64,000 bases of DNA from Streptomyces spiralis (GCF_014654675.1 NZ_BNBC01000003.1:167102-231101); one strand, 5' to 3'. Counted from the first letter of the stretch, positions 15,470 to 24,364 are shown. A program made the numbers and translations. Notes: a model not told the origin generated them from the letters alone.

Positions 15470-16953
15470 CGCGCGGTCCTCTCTCGCGCGTGGGCGGCGA
15501 CCGGGCCGGGGAGCCAGCCGCGCTCAGCGAGCAGGTCGAGCAGCCGGAGGTAGCGTTCGTCGTGGATGGTTTTCACAGAGCTCCGTGGTTCCAGGATGTG
15601 GTCGGTGCGCACCATCGCGGCGGCGGCAGCGTCGAGGGTGTCGCGGGTGGACGCGGCCAGGACGGCCATGCCGAGCGCCGGCTGGGCGTGGCGCGGCAGG
15701 GTGACCGGGCGCTGGAGCACATCGGCGCGGAGCTGGTTCCACACGGGGTTCCGGGTCGCGCCGCCGGTGAGGACGACGGCGCCGTCCGTCGGGGCGCCGA
15801 GGTGGTCCACGTAGTCGAAGCAGAGGCGTTCGGCGTACGCGGCCCCCTGCAGCAGGGCGGCGAACGCCTCGGCCGGTGAGGCGGGCTCCCGGCTGGAGAA
15901 GGCGCGGGCGTCCGGGGCGGCGAAGGGGAACCGCTCCCCCGGCGAGACCAGCGGGTAGCGCAGCAGGTCGGTGGGGAGCAGCGGCGCGGCCTGGGCGGTG
16001 AGCCGGTCGAGGTCGGCGTGCGCGAACTCCCGGGCGATGAGCCCGGCGCCCACGCTGGAGGCGCCGCCGGGCAGCCAGTGGCCCGACGGGGAGCGGTGGG
16101 AGTAGAGGACGCCGTGGGGGTCGCGTACGAGGTCCTTGCTGACGCCCTTGAGCACCAGGGTGGTGCCCATGACGGAGTTCCAGCTGCCGACGGCCGTCGC
16201 GCCGGAGCCGAGTTGGGCGGCACAGCCGTCGGTCATCCCGGCGACGACGGGGGTGCCCTCTCTCAGTCCGGACTCGGCGGCGGCGGCCGCGCAGACGCCG
16301 CCGATGACCGTGCCGGGCAGGACGAGTCCGGGCAGCAGCCGGGGCGCGATGTCCAGGGCCGCGAGCACCTCCTCGGGCCATGTCACGGTGGCGGCGTCGG
16401 CGCCGGTCTTCAGGGCGTTGCTGGTGTCGGTGGGCACGTCGTGCCCGACGAGGGCGCGGTTGACGACGTCGTTCTGGTGGACGAGACGCCAGCCCTCGGC
16501 GGCGGCCCGGGGGTGCCGGTCGAGCAGCCAGCGCAGTTTGGGCAGGCCCCAGGAGCGCTGCATCCGGCGGTAACCGGCCTTCTTCCACTGCTGTTCGCCG
16601 ACGGTGTTGACCTGGTCGGCCTCCGCGCCGGCGCGGCCGTCGTCGTACATCAGGGCCGGGGTCGTGCACCTGCCGCCGCGGTCCATCAGGGCGATGGTGC
16701 CGGAGGTGGCGTCGACGGCCATGCCCCGGACGCGGCCGAGGTCGGCGCCGGCGGCGCGGGCCCGGCCGATGGCGGCGCACACCGCCGGCCACCAGGAGTG
16801 CGGGTCCTGTTCGTGGCGGTCGCCGCGGCGGCGGCTGGTGAGCGGGGCGGAGCCCTCGCCCAGCAGCCGGCCGTCGGACGCGGCGACCACGGCCCGCACG
16901 CCCTGGGTGCCCAGGTCGATGCCCAGCCAGGCGTCCTCGTCGTACCAAGTCAT
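15466..16953 (-). CDS. FGGY-family carbohydrate kinase (first of two)
   Basis: This 495-aa ATP-dependent sugar kinase has an N-terminal nucleotide motif GIDLGTQGVRAVVA, a catalytic Asp region GMTDGCAAQLGSGA (about residue 245), and the C-terminal FGGY signature region VVLTGGATRNPVWNQLRADV (about 405). The layout matches xylulokinase-type kinases. It overlaps the next FGGY gene (16950) and the phosphatase gene by 4 bp each. It would phosphorylate a sugar, polyol or sugar acid imported by the linked ABC transporter. Sequence alone does not fix the substrate, and the two kinases are too different to be a recent duplication. Confidence 0.88.
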   Translation of the reverse strand: MTWYDEDAWLGIDLGTQGVRAVVAASDGRLLGEGSAPLTSRRRGDRHEQDPHSWWPAVCAAIGRARAAGADLGRVRGMAVDATSGTIALMDRGGRCTTPALMYDDGRAGAEADQVNTVGEQQWKKAGYRRMQRSWGLPKLRWLLDRHPRAAAEGWRLVHQNDVVNRALVGHDVPTDTSNALKTGADAATVTWPEEVLAALDIAPRLLPGLVLPGTVIGGVCAAAAAESGLREGTPVVAGMTDGCAAQLGSGATAVGSWNSVMGTTLVLKGVSKDLVRDPHGVLYSHRSPSGHWLPGGASSVGAGLIAREFAHADLDRLTAQAAPLLPTDLLRYPLVSPGERFPFAAPDARAFSSREPASPAEAFAALLQGAAYAERLCFDYVDHLGAPTDGAVVLTGGATRNPVWNQLRADVLQRPVTLPRHAQPALGMAVLAASTRDTLDAAAAAMVRTDHILEPRSSVKTIHDERYLRLLDLLAERGWLPGPVAAHARERTAR

Positions 16954-18485
16954 GCGCCGGCACCGCCGATGGGGCGGTTCCCGCTCTTGCCGCCGCTCCC
17001 GCCGGTTGCGCCGCCGTCGTGCCAGGCCGGCCGGTGTGTCTCCCTGAGCCGCAGGAAGCCGCGGTAGCGGTCGCCGTAGCCGTCGGCGGTCCGCGTGTCC
17101 GGCTCGTAGGTGGCCGTGGTGCGCACGTGCCGGGCGGCGGCGGTGCTGAAATCCGGCTCGCGGCCGGTGGCGACCAGGCCGGTGAGCCAGGCGCCGCGGG
17201 CGCCGACCTCGGCGTCGACGGGGACGGTCACGGGCAGCCCGGTGACGTCGGCGATGAGCCGCATCCAGAAGTCGCTTCTGGTGCCGCCGCCGCAGAGTGC
17301 CAGCCGGTCCGGCAGGGCGGGCGATGCGGCCAGGCAGTCACGGATGGCCATGGTCACTCCCTCCACCAGCGCGCGGGCGACGTCCTCGCGGCCCGCCTCC
17401 AGCGACAGGCCGGCCAGTGAGCCGCGGGCGGCCGGGTCGAAGAACGGCGCGCGCTCACCGGCGGGCGAGAGATAGGGCAGGAACCGCACCCCGGCCGCGT
17501 CGGGCCGGCCCTGTGCGGCCAGGGCCATCAGCTCGGCGACGGAGTCGAGGCCGAGCATCCGGGTCCCCCAGTCCAGCACATCGCCGCCGCTCATGGTGGG
17601 GAAGGCGCGCAGATAGCGGTCCGGCACCCCGAGGGTGACGGTGATGCCCACCGGCTCCACCGGCTCCTCGGTGACCACCTCGTCGGTGACGATCTCCGTG
17701 GACAGGGTGGTACCGAGGATGCAGCAGGCCTGTCCCGGGGACACCGCGCCGGCGCCGATGGCGGTGGCGCAGATGTCGTACGGGGCGAGCACCACGGGGA
17801 TGCCGACGGGAAGTCCGGTCGCCTCGGCCGCCGCGGCGGTCAGGGCGGTGACGCGGTGGTCGTCGTCGCGCAGGTCGGGCAGCAGCCGCCGGGCCCAGGG
17901 CATGCCGTACAGCTCGAGCAGCCGGTCGGACCAGGCGCGCTTGCGTACGTCCAGGAACGGCGCCGAGGCGTCCGACTCGTCGACGACCGGCTCGCCGGTC
18001 AGCCGTAGGTACAGCCAGCCGCCGCAGGTCAGCACCTGGCTGGAGCGCTCGATCCGCTCGGGGTCGTGGGCGCGCAGCCAGGCGAGCACGGCATGCGGCA
18101 TGCCGGTGGACAGCCGGGAGCCGCAGATGCGGAACGCCTCATGGACGGTGCCGTCGCGCTCCCAGCCGGTGAGCAGGTCCGCGGCCCTGCCGTCGTTCCA
18201 CAGCACGGCCGGCCCGGTGGGCCGGTCGCGGTCGTCGACGAGCCAGGCGCCGTCGCCCTGGGCGGTGACGGCGACCATGTCCGGCGGCTCGGGCAGCCGG
18301 GCGGCGACCTCGCGGGTGGCGTCGGCCACCGCGGCCCAGACCTCGGCCATGTCCTGCTCGGACCAGCCGGGGTGCGGACGCAGCACCCGGGTCGGGCGGC
18401 GGCCGACGGCCAGTTCGGTGCCGTCGTCCGCGTAGCCGACGGCCTTGACGAGCGTGGTTCCGGCGTCGATGGCGATCGCGGTCAT
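16950..18485 (-). CDS. FGGY-family carbohydrate kinase (second of two)
   Basis: This 511-aa protein has FGGY landmarks: AIDAGTTLVKAVGYADDG at the N-terminus, VTAQGDGAWLVD, and GGGTRSDFWMRLIADVTGLP near residue 425. It has an extended Gly-rich C-terminal tail (GGSGGKSGNRPIGG). The ATG at 18485 is preferred because GGAAGGGG lies 9 bp upstream; an alternative ATG at 18494 abuts that site. The open frame to 19748 is an artefact over the permease gene. A second kinase in the same operon suggests two entry substrates or two successive phosphorylations. The gene starts 6 bp before the permease stop. Confidence 0.87.
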   Translation of the reverse strand: MTAIAIDAGTTLVKAVGYADDGTELAVGRRPTRVLRPHPGWSEQDMAEVWAAVADATREVAARLPEPPDMVAVTAQGDGAWLVDDRDRPTGPAVLWNDGRAADLLTGWERDGTVHEAFRICGSRLSTGMPHAVLAWLRAHDPERIERSSQVLTCGGWLYLRLTGEPVVDESDASAPFLDVRKRAWSDRLLELYGMPWARRLLPDLRDDDHRVTALTAAAAEATGLPVGIPVVLAPYDICATAIGAGAVSPGQACCILGTTLSTEIVTDEVVTEEPVEPVGITVTLGVPDRYLRAFPTMSGGDVLDWGTRMLGLDSVAELMALAAQGRPDAAGVRFLPYLSPAGERAPFFDPAARGSLAGLSLEAGREDVARALVEGVTMAIRDCLAASPALPDRLALCGGGTRSDFWMRLIADVTGLPVTVPVDAEVGARGAWLTGLVATGREPDFSTAAARHVRTTATYEPDTRTADGYGDRYRGFLRLRETHRPAWHDGGATGGSGGKSGNRPIGGAGA

Positions 18486-18490
18486 CTGCC

Positions 18491-19741
18491 TCATCCCCTT
18501 CCGTGTGCCTGCCGCGAGCGGCGGGCGGCGGAGTCGAGGGCGACGGCGACGATCAGCACCGCGCCCGTGATCACGAACCGGTACGAGGAATCGAGGTTGA
18601 GCAGCGTGAGGCCGCTGGAGATCGACTGGATGACCAGCACGCCGAGGAGCGCGGCGAAGGCCGAGCCGCGCCCGCCGAACAGGCTGGTCCCGCCGATGAC
18701 CGCGGCGGCGATGGCGTTGAGGTTGACGTCCGCGGTGCCGGTGCTCTGGTTGGCGGCGGCCAGCCGGGCGGCGAAGAGGATGCCGCCGAACGCGGCCAGG
18801 CCGGAGCACATGACGAACGCCGAGGTGTAGACGCGCGGCACGTCGATGCCGGCCCGGCGGGCGGCCTCCGCGTTGCCGCCGACGGCGTAGATCGACCGTC
18901 CGAACTTGGTGTGGCGCAGCGTGTAGTGCACCGCCAGCACCAGGGCGACGAAGAGGACGAACATCCAGGCGACGCCGCGGGTGCGGTTGAGGTAGTAGAC
19001 GGCGAACACCAGCACCGCCAGGAGCAGCAGCGACTGCGCGAGCAGCCACTGGAGCGACGAGGAGGACAGGCCGGCGCGGCGGCGGCTGCGGCTGCGGATC
19101 CACCCGGCGGCCAGGAACCCGCCGGCGGCGGCGACGGCCAGCAGGTAGGACAGCCAGCCGGGGACGAACCACACCTGGGCGAACTTCACCAGTGTGGAGT
19201 CGTAGGGGATGTTGATGGCGTTCTGTCCGCGCAGCAGCCACAGCTGGGCGCCGAGGAAGGCCAGCAGCCCGCCCAGGGTGGCGACGAAGCTGGGTACGCC
19301 GAAGCGGTTGAACGCCTGCCCGTAGATCCAGCCGATCAGGCAGCCGGCGGCCACGGCCGCGAGGATCGCCAGCACCATGGGCTGCTCGTACCGGACCATG
19401 ACGACCGCCGTGGTGGCGGCGGAGACGCCGCTGACCGAGCCGACGGAGAGGTCGATCTGGCCGGCCAGCAGCACGCAGACGATGCCGAGCGCGATGACGC
19501 CGATCGGCACCATGTCGAAGGACAGGTTCACCAGGTTGGTGCTGGAGAGGAACGTCCGGTTCAGGGCCTGGAAGATCGTCCAGATCAGCACGATGCCGGC
19601 GACGACGGGCAGCATGCCCAGGTCGCCGTCGCGCACCCGGCGGGCCGCGGCGCGGAGGTGGCCGCCGATGCCCTGCGGGGCGGTGAGGCGTTCGTCCTGC
19701 AGGTCGGTGGCCGGTGCCACCGAGGTGTCGAGGGAGGTCAC
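18491..19741 (-). CDS. Sugar ABC transporter permease (XylH/RbsC-like)
   Basis: This 416-aa integral membrane protein has 8 to 11 membrane segments. It carries the BPD_transp_2 hallmarks of ribose/xylose permeases: LLAGQIDLSVGSVSG, GVPSFVATLGG, YAVGGNAEAARRAGI (loop contacting the ATPase) and AAVIGGTSLFGGRGS. The GTG at 19741 overlaps the ATPase stop (GTGA), so the pair is translationally coupled. It has an extra Arg/Ser-rich insertion (RSRSRRRAGLSSSSLQW, about residue 215), as in XylH-type permeases. It forms the membrane channel for sugar uptake with the upstream ATPase and binding protein. Confidence 0.9.
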   Translation of the reverse strand: MTSLDTSVAPATDLQDERLTAPQGIGGHLRAAARRVRDGDLGMLPVVAGIVLIWTIFQALNRTFLSSTNLVNLSFDMVPIGVIALGIVCVLLAGQIDLSVGSVSGVSAATTAVVMVRYEQPMVLAILAAVAAGCLIGWIYGQAFNRFGVPSFVATLGGLLAFLGAQLWLLRGQNAINIPYDSTLVKFAQVWFVPGWLSYLLAVAAAGGFLAAGWIRSRSRRRAGLSSSSLQWLLAQSLLLLAVLVFAVYYLNRTRGVAWMFVLFVALVLAVHYTLRHTKFGRSIYAVGGNAEAARRAGIDVPRVYTSAFVMCSGLAAFGGILFAARLAAANQSTGTADVNLNAIAAAVIGGTSLFGGRGSAFAALLGVLVIQSISSGLTLLNLDSSYRFVITGAVLIVAVALDSAARRSRQAHGRG

Positions 19742-20559
19742 GGCACATCCTTCTCTGTCCGTGGGGTGGCGGCGCGGCGGGCGGCGCGCCGGGCGACCAC
19801 GTTGTCGGCCGCGCCGGTGATGGCGGCCACGACGTCTTCGGAGGAGACGTCCGCGGCGTCGAACACGCCGTTGTTGCGGCCGAGCCTGAGCACCGCGACG
19901 CGGTCGGCGACCGCCCGGACGTCCTCCATGTTGTGACTGATCATCACCACGCCGAGCCCGTTCTCGCGGAGCCGCTCGATCAGGTCGAGCACCTCGGCGG
20001 TCTGCGCGACGCCGAGGGCGGCGGTGGGTTCGTCGAGGAGGATGACCTTGGGATCGCCCAGCAGGCAGCGGGCGACGGCGACGGTCTGCCGCTGACCGCC
20101 GGACAGGGCGGCCACCGGCACGTCGAGCGTGGGGATCTTCGCGGAGAGCTCGCGCAGCAGCCGCCAGGAGTCCTTCTCCATCGCGACGTCGTCCAGCATC
20201 CAGGGGCGCAGCTCCTGGCCCAGGAACAGGTTGGCCTTGACGTCGAGGTTCTCGCACAGCGCCAGGTCCTGGTAGACGGTGGCGATGCCCATCTCGCGGG
20301 CGGCGGCCGGCGAGTCGAGGCGGACCTCCTCGCCGCGGAAGAAGATGGTCCCCGCGTCGGGTGTGTGGACGCCCGAGAGGACCTTCACTAGCGTCGACTT
20401 GCCGGCGCCGTTGTCCCCGACGATGGCCACGACCTCGCCGGCCGCGACGTCGAGGTCGATGTCGGTCAGCGCGGCGACCGCGCCGAACTGCTTGCAGATC
20501 CCGCGCAGCGACAACACGGTGTCCGTGGCCGCGCCGGGAGCGGCGGGGGCTGTCATCAT
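19738..20559 (-). CDS. Sugar ABC transporter ATP-binding protein
   Basis: This 273-aa single-ABC ATPase has Walker A GDNGAGKSTLVK, signature ALSGGQRQTVAVARC, Walker B VILLDEPTAALG, and a switch His in VVMISHN. Having one ABC domain instead of the two of RbsA/XylG is the single-domain type common in actinobacteria, so the active transporter would use two copies. It starts 25 bp after the binding-protein stop and is coupled to the permease by a 4-bp overlap. It energises import of the sugar recognised by the SBP. Confidence 0.92.
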   Translation of the reverse strand: MMTAPAAPGAATDTVLSLRGICKQFGAVAALTDIDLDVAAGEVVAIVGDNGAGKSTLVKVLSGVHTPDAGTIFFRGEEVRLDSPAAAREMGIATVYQDLALCENLDVKANLFLGQELRPWMLDDVAMEKDSWRLLRELSAKIPTLDVPVAALSGGQRQTVAVARCLLGDPKVILLDEPTAALGVAQTAEVLDLIERLRENGLGVVMISHNMEDVRAVADRVAVLRLGRNNGVFDAADVSSEDVVAAITGAADNVVARRAARRAATPRTEKDVP

Positions 20560-20584
20560 GGCCCTTCCTCGGTCCGGGAGTCCG

Positions 20585-21658
20585 CTACTTGATGCCCAGC
20601 CGCTCGCAGTCGGCGGCGTACGGGCGGGTGCACACGTCCTTGACCTTGAGGACGCCCTCGGGGCCGAAGATGACCTGCTTGAGGTTCTTCTGTGTCACGA
20701 CCGTCGGATGGAACAGCTGTGCCGGGGTGTTGAAGAGCGTGGTGTCGGCCTTGGGCTTCTTGCCCTGCATCAGGTCGTGCGCGACCTCGGCGGCCGCCTC
20801 GGCGACGATCTTGATCGGCTTGGAGATGGTGTTGTACTGGTCGCCCGCGACGATGCGCTGGACGGCGGCCAGCTCGGCGTCGTTGCCGGTGACCGGCGGG
20901 ACGTCGACCTCCGCGGCCTTGAACGCGGCGATGGAGCCGCCGCCGGTACCGTCGTTGGCCGCGACCACGCCCGCGATGCGGCCCCGGTACTGGGCTATCT
21001 GCCCGCTCACCCACTGCTGGGCCTTCTCCGGTGACCAGTCGGGCGTGTCGTACTCGGCGAGCAGCTTCAGGCCGCTGTCGTCGACGGCCTTGTGGATGCC
21101 CTTCTTGATCAGGCCGGCGGCGGCGTCCGTGGGCGAGCCGTTGACCTCGAGCAGCCCGCCCTTGGCCTTGGTCTCCTTCAGGTGGTCGACCAGGGACTGG
21201 CCGATGGACCGGCCGATGGCCTCGTTGTCGAACGACACGTAGAAGTCGGCGGGCTTGGCGGGGATGGGGCGGTCGTAGGCGACCACCTTGACACCCTGGG
21301 ACTGTGCCGTCTGCACGATCGTCGCCGCGGACTGCGAGTCCACCGGGTCGAGCACGAGCACCTTGGCGCCCTGTGCCATGGCGGAGTTGGCCTGCTGCTG
21401 CTGGAGCGAGGCGTCGCTGGCGGCGTTCTGGTAGATGACCTTGCACTTGGCGCACAGTTCGGCCATGCGCTTCTTGAACAGCGGTGCGTCGTACTGCTCG
21501 TAGCGAGTGGAGGCGAGGTCGGGCATCAGGAACGCGACCTTGCCCGAACCCGAACCGCCGCCCTTCGCGGCGTCCGCGGTGCCCGGCTCCTCGGCGCACG
21601 CGGTGAGGCTGCCCAGCGCGAGGATGCCGGCGAGAGCGAACCCGGGCAGTTTCCTCAT
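20585..21658 (-). CDS. Sugar ABC transporter substrate-binding lipoprotein (XylF/RbsB-like)
   Basis: This 357-aa protein has a lipoprotein signal peptide with lipobox SLTAC (Cys near residue 20). The mature part is a periplasmic-binding-protein type I fold for pentoses/hexoses: KVAFLMPDLASTRYEQYD, VLVLDPVDSQSA, VVAYDRPIPAKPADFYVSFD, VVAANDGTGGGSIAAF and PPVTGNDAEL, all typical of XylF/ChvE-like proteins. A paired Cys motif (LCAKCKV) follows. It is the first gene of the operon, with GAAGGAG before the ATG at 21658. Divergent to a DeoR regulator, so it is probably the most strongly induced gene of the set. Confidence 0.9.
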   Translation of the reverse strand: MRKLPGFALAGILALGSLTACAEEPGTADAAKGGGSGSGKVAFLMPDLASTRYEQYDAPLFKKRMAELCAKCKVIYQNAASDASLQQQQANSAMAQGAKVLVLDPVDSQSAATIVQTAQSQGVKVVAYDRPIPAKPADFYVSFDNEAIGRSIGQSLVDHLKETKAKGGLLEVNGSPTDAAAGLIKKGIHKAVDDSGLKLLAEYDTPDWSPEKAQQWVSGQIAQYRGRIAGVVAANDGTGGGSIAAFKAAEVDVPPVTGNDAELAAVQRIVAGDQYNTISKPIKIVAEAAAEVAHDLMQGKKPKADTTLFNTPAQLFHPTVVTQKNLKQVIFGPEGVLKVKDVCTRPYAADCERLGIK

Positions 21659-21962
21659 GTTCCACTCCTTCGTGGGGCCGTTCCGGGGACGGTGGATTGC
21701 TGTGAGGTGACGCACACGTAACCTGTGGGCTCGCGAAAGTGTCAACTATTCCTGAGAATTGAACATCAGGGGTTCACATTTGATCGCCTACGATGTTCGT
21801 CAAGCCGGTGCGTTCTCACCTCGGTAGACCGTGTCCGGTGCCGACTCTGCAGCGACACAGGTCGGTTGCGCCCGCGCCGCCTCGGGGGGATCACGACAGC
21901 TGGGACGAAACCGGCGCGCGACCAAAGATGTTCGCTTCACAGAAAACGAACAGGAGTCATCG
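21659..21962. promoter_or_regulatory. Divergent control region of the sugar operon and its DeoR regulator
   Basis: This 304-bp region is noticeably AT-richer than its surroundings between 21730 and 21800. It carries two dyads: TGAAC-N7-GTTCA at 21761-21777 and TGTTCG-N12-CGAACA at 21929-21952, plus a lone TGTTCG at 21794-21799. All share a (T)GTTC/GAAC core. The second dyad ends on the ribosome-binding site of the regulator gene, a position suited to autorepression; the first lies about 100 bp before the binding-protein start. Confidence 0.6.
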
Positions 21963-22769
21963 ATGGGGGAAGAAGTGCAGCCGTCGGCCGACGAGGGCGG
22001 GCGAAAGCCCCGCGAGCGGCGGGAGCAGATCAAGAGTCGCGTCGTGGACGAGGGCTTCGTCCGGATCGAACAGCTCGCCGAGGAGCTGGGCGTGACCCCG
22101 ATGACCATCCGGCGCGACCTCGACCATCTGCAGAGCAAGGGATGGCTGCGCAAGGTGCGCGGCGGGGCGACGGCACAGCCGTCGACGGCGTTCCACGGGG
22201 ACGTCCGCCACCGCACGCGGGCCATGGCGGAGGAGAAGGACGCGCTCGCCCGCACCGCGCTGCCCCTGGTCAAGCCCGGTCAGTCGGTCATCCTTGACGA
22301 CAGCACCACGGCGCTCGCCCTCGCCCGGCTGCTCACGCAGCGCGGGCCGCTGACGGTCATCACCAACTTCGTGCCCGCGACCCAGGTCCTCGCCGGCAGC
22401 CCGGGCATCGAGCTCATCTCCCTCGGCGGCACCTATTTCCCCGCCTACGACGCCTTCCTCGGCGTCCGCACCGTCGACGCCGCGGCCAGCCTGCACGCCG
22501 ACCTGCTGTTCGCCTCGACGACGGCCATCACCCGCGGCCACTGCTACCACCAGTCACAGGAGACGGTGGCGGTGAAGCGGGCCCTGATGGCCGCCTGCCA
22601 CCGCAAGGTCCTGCTGGTGGACCACACCAAGTTCCGGCGCCGCGGCCTCTACCAGCTGGCCCCCGTGACGGCCTTCGACCTCGTGATCGTGGACCCCGGC
22701 ATCCCCCTGGCCGACCTCGACGCGCTCCAGGCACAAGGCGTGGACGTCATCGTGGCCGGCCGGGAGTGA
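21963..22769 (+). CDS. DeoR-family transcriptional regulator of the sugar operon
   Basis: This 268-aa protein has an N-terminal DeoR winged helix (about residues 20-75: RREQIKSRVVDEGFVRIEQL, then LGVTPMTIRRDLDHLQSKGW). The C-terminal sugar-phosphate-sensing domain (about 90-250) has ILDDSTTALALARLL, TVITNF and the LLVDHTKF motif. DeoR proteins usually respond to a phosphorylated pathway intermediate, consistent with two kinases in the divergent operon. The ATG at 21963 is chosen for AGGAG 8 bp upstream; the open frame to 21831 lies in the promoter region. It most likely represses the divergent transporter operon. Confidence 0.9.
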   Translation: MGEEVQPSADEGGRKPRERREQIKSRVVDEGFVRIEQLAEELGVTPMTIRRDLDHLQSKGWLRKVRGGATAQPSTAFHGDVRHRTRAMAEEKDALARTALPLVKPGQSVILDDSTTALALARLLTQRGPLTVITNFVPATQVLAGSPGIELISLGGTYFPAYDAFLGVRTVDAAASLHADLLFASTTAITRGHCYHQSQETVAVKRALMAACHRKVLLVDHTKFRRRGLYQLAPVTAFDLVIVDPGIPLADLDALQAQGVDVIVAGRE

Positions 22770-22866
22770 CCGGGTGACCTGGTGTCGTCCGGCAACCAAG
22801 ATCGATTGTCAGTGGTGGGTGGGACGATAGGAGCATCGACTCGGAAAGAAAGAGGGGGGAGCCGTC

Positions 22867-23907
22867 GTGTCCGGAACCCAGAACTACATCAACCACGTTG
22901 CTCTCGTACTGGATGCCAGTTCGTCCATGTCGCACCTGAGCCGCACGGTCGTCGAGGTCGCCGACCAGCAGATCGAGTACCTGGCCCGGCGATCGAGGGA
23001 ACTGGACCAGGAGACCCGCGTCACGGTGTACGTCTTCGCCGACAAGGTGGAGTGCGTCATCTACGACAAGGACGTGCTGCGGATGCCGTCGCTGAAGCAG
23101 CTGTACCGGGTCGGTGGCATGACCGCTCTGCTGGCGGCCGCGCTGAAGTCGCAGCGGGAGCTGGCGCAGACCGCTCAACTGTACGGCGACCACAGCTTCC
23201 TGACGTTCATACTCACCGACGGGCAGGAGAACGCCAGCCATCGCTGCCCGGACGCCCCTGCCCGGGATCCGCGTGAACTGGTCGAGGCCGTGGCCGAGAT
23301 GATCAAGACGCAGGAGGACAACTGGACGCTGGCCGTCCTGGTGCCGGACCAGATGGGCAGGCGCGAGGCCATGCAGTGCGGTTTCCCGAAGGACAACGTC
23401 GCCATCTGGGACGCCACGAGCACACAGGGTCTGGAGGAGGCCGGGCAGGTCATCCAGCTGGCCACCGAGAAGTTCATGGTGGGCCGCACCAAGGGCATCC
23501 GTGGATCGCGGGCGGTGTTCTCCATGGGCGCGGAGGCGGTCAACAAGGACACCATCGAGGCGGCCGGCCTCACCCCGGTCAGTCCGTCGGAGTACCAGCT
23601 GCTCACGGTGGATCGCGAGGCGGCGATCCGGGACTGGGTCGTCGAGCTAGGGCACACCTACCGTACCGGTGGCGCGTTCTACCAGCTGAGCAAGTCGGAG
23701 AAGATCCAGGCGCGGAAGCAGATCGCGGTGGTGGAGAAGAAGACGGACCGGGTGTACACGGGGCCGGAGGCCCGGGCCCTGCTCGGCCTGCCGGACGTGG
23801 AGGTCCGCGTCAAGCCGGACCACAACGACGACTTCACCATCTTCGTGCAGAGCACCAGCGTGAACCGGAAGCTCGTGCCGAACACGCGGCTGCTGCTGAT
23901 GCTCTGA
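22867..23907 (+). CDS. Stand-alone VWA-domain protein
   Basis: This 346-aa cytoplasmic protein has no signal peptide. Residues about 8-190 form a von Willebrand A domain with the MIDAS motif DASSSMS, the GGMTAL Thr site and the downstream LTDGQENAS Asp, so metal binding is probably intact. The C-terminal 130 residues (GSRAVFSMGAEAVNKDTI, RVKPDHNDDFTIFVQST, ending NTRLLLML) match no family I recognise. The GTG start at 22867 follows GAGGGGGGA. Solitary VWA proteins of this size occur in actinobacteria and some of their phages, often near AAA ATPases; no such partner lies here. Confidence 0.75.
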   Translation: MSGTQNYINHVALVLDASSSMSHLSRTVVEVADQQIEYLARRSRELDQETRVTVYVFADKVECVIYDKDVLRMPSLKQLYRVGGMTALLAAALKSQRELAQTAQLYGDHSFLTFILTDGQENASHRCPDAPARDPRELVEAVAEMIKTQEDNWTLAVLVPDQMGRREAMQCGFPKDNVAIWDATSTQGLEEAGQVIQLATEKFMVGRTKGIRGSRAVFSMGAEAVNKDTIEAAGLTPVSPSEYQLLTVDREAAIRDWVVELGHTYRTGGAFYQLSKSEKIQARKQIAVVEKKTDRVYTGPEARALLGLPDVEVRVKPDHNDDFTIFVQSTSVNRKLVPNTRLLLML

Positions 23908-23955
23908 CGCCGTGAAGTCCTCACCCGGTCCCGGACCTCGTCGTGCCGACGTCCG

Positions 23956-24260
23956 TCAGTTCAGTTCCGTCAGCCGGCGTTCGAGGAAGCGTCGTTCGAC
24001 GCCGTCGTCCGTGAGTCGTCCGGCTCGCCGGTAGGCCTCACGTGCCTCCTCGGTGCGCCCGAGGCGTCGCAGGAGGTCGGCCCTGGTCGAGTGCAGCTAG
24101 CGGTAGTCGTCGAGACGGAGCTCGTCGACGATGCGCAGACCTGCCTCGGGGCCTTCGGTCTCGGCGACGGCGACGGCACGGTCGAGTTCCGCGATGGGTG
24201 AGCCGGTCCGGCGGGCGAGTTCGCCGTACAGGGCCGCGATCTGTCGTTCCTCCTCATGGC
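23956..24260 (-). pseudogene. Remnant of an ECF sigma factor with C-terminal TPR region (ECF42-like), with internal stop
   Basis: The minus strand reads RQIAALYGELARRTGSPIAE, then AVAVAETEGPEAGLRIVDEL, then DDYR-stop-LHSTRADLLRRLGRTEEA, ending RRFLERRLTELN before TGA at 23956-23958. This is the conserved C-terminal tail of the large ECF sigma factors with tetratricopeptide-like ends, in which the block normally reads DDYRYLHSTRAELLRRLG. The Tyr codon is TAG here. Upstream of about 24260 the similarity ends abruptly, so only the last 100 residues remain. The sigma2 and sigma4 domains are absent, so it cannot function. Confidence 0.8.
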
Positions 24261-24364
24261 CGCCATCAGGTGGCAACGCATTAAGACGAACGGCGAGCCG
24301 CGAAATCGACAGGCCGGCACCGGAAATTTTTCCGCACCCCTGCAGCGCTCGGCCTGCCTCATCA

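Noticed and set aside
15466..18485. Recent tandem duplication of one FGGY kinase gene
   Set aside because: The two kinases differ in length and nearly all motifs, so they are distant family members brought together.
16950..19748. 932-residue minus frame joining the second FGGY kinase to a permease
   Set aside because: The permease is encoded in another frame with all BPD_transp_2 motifs; the extra N-terminal part is Arg/Pro noise.
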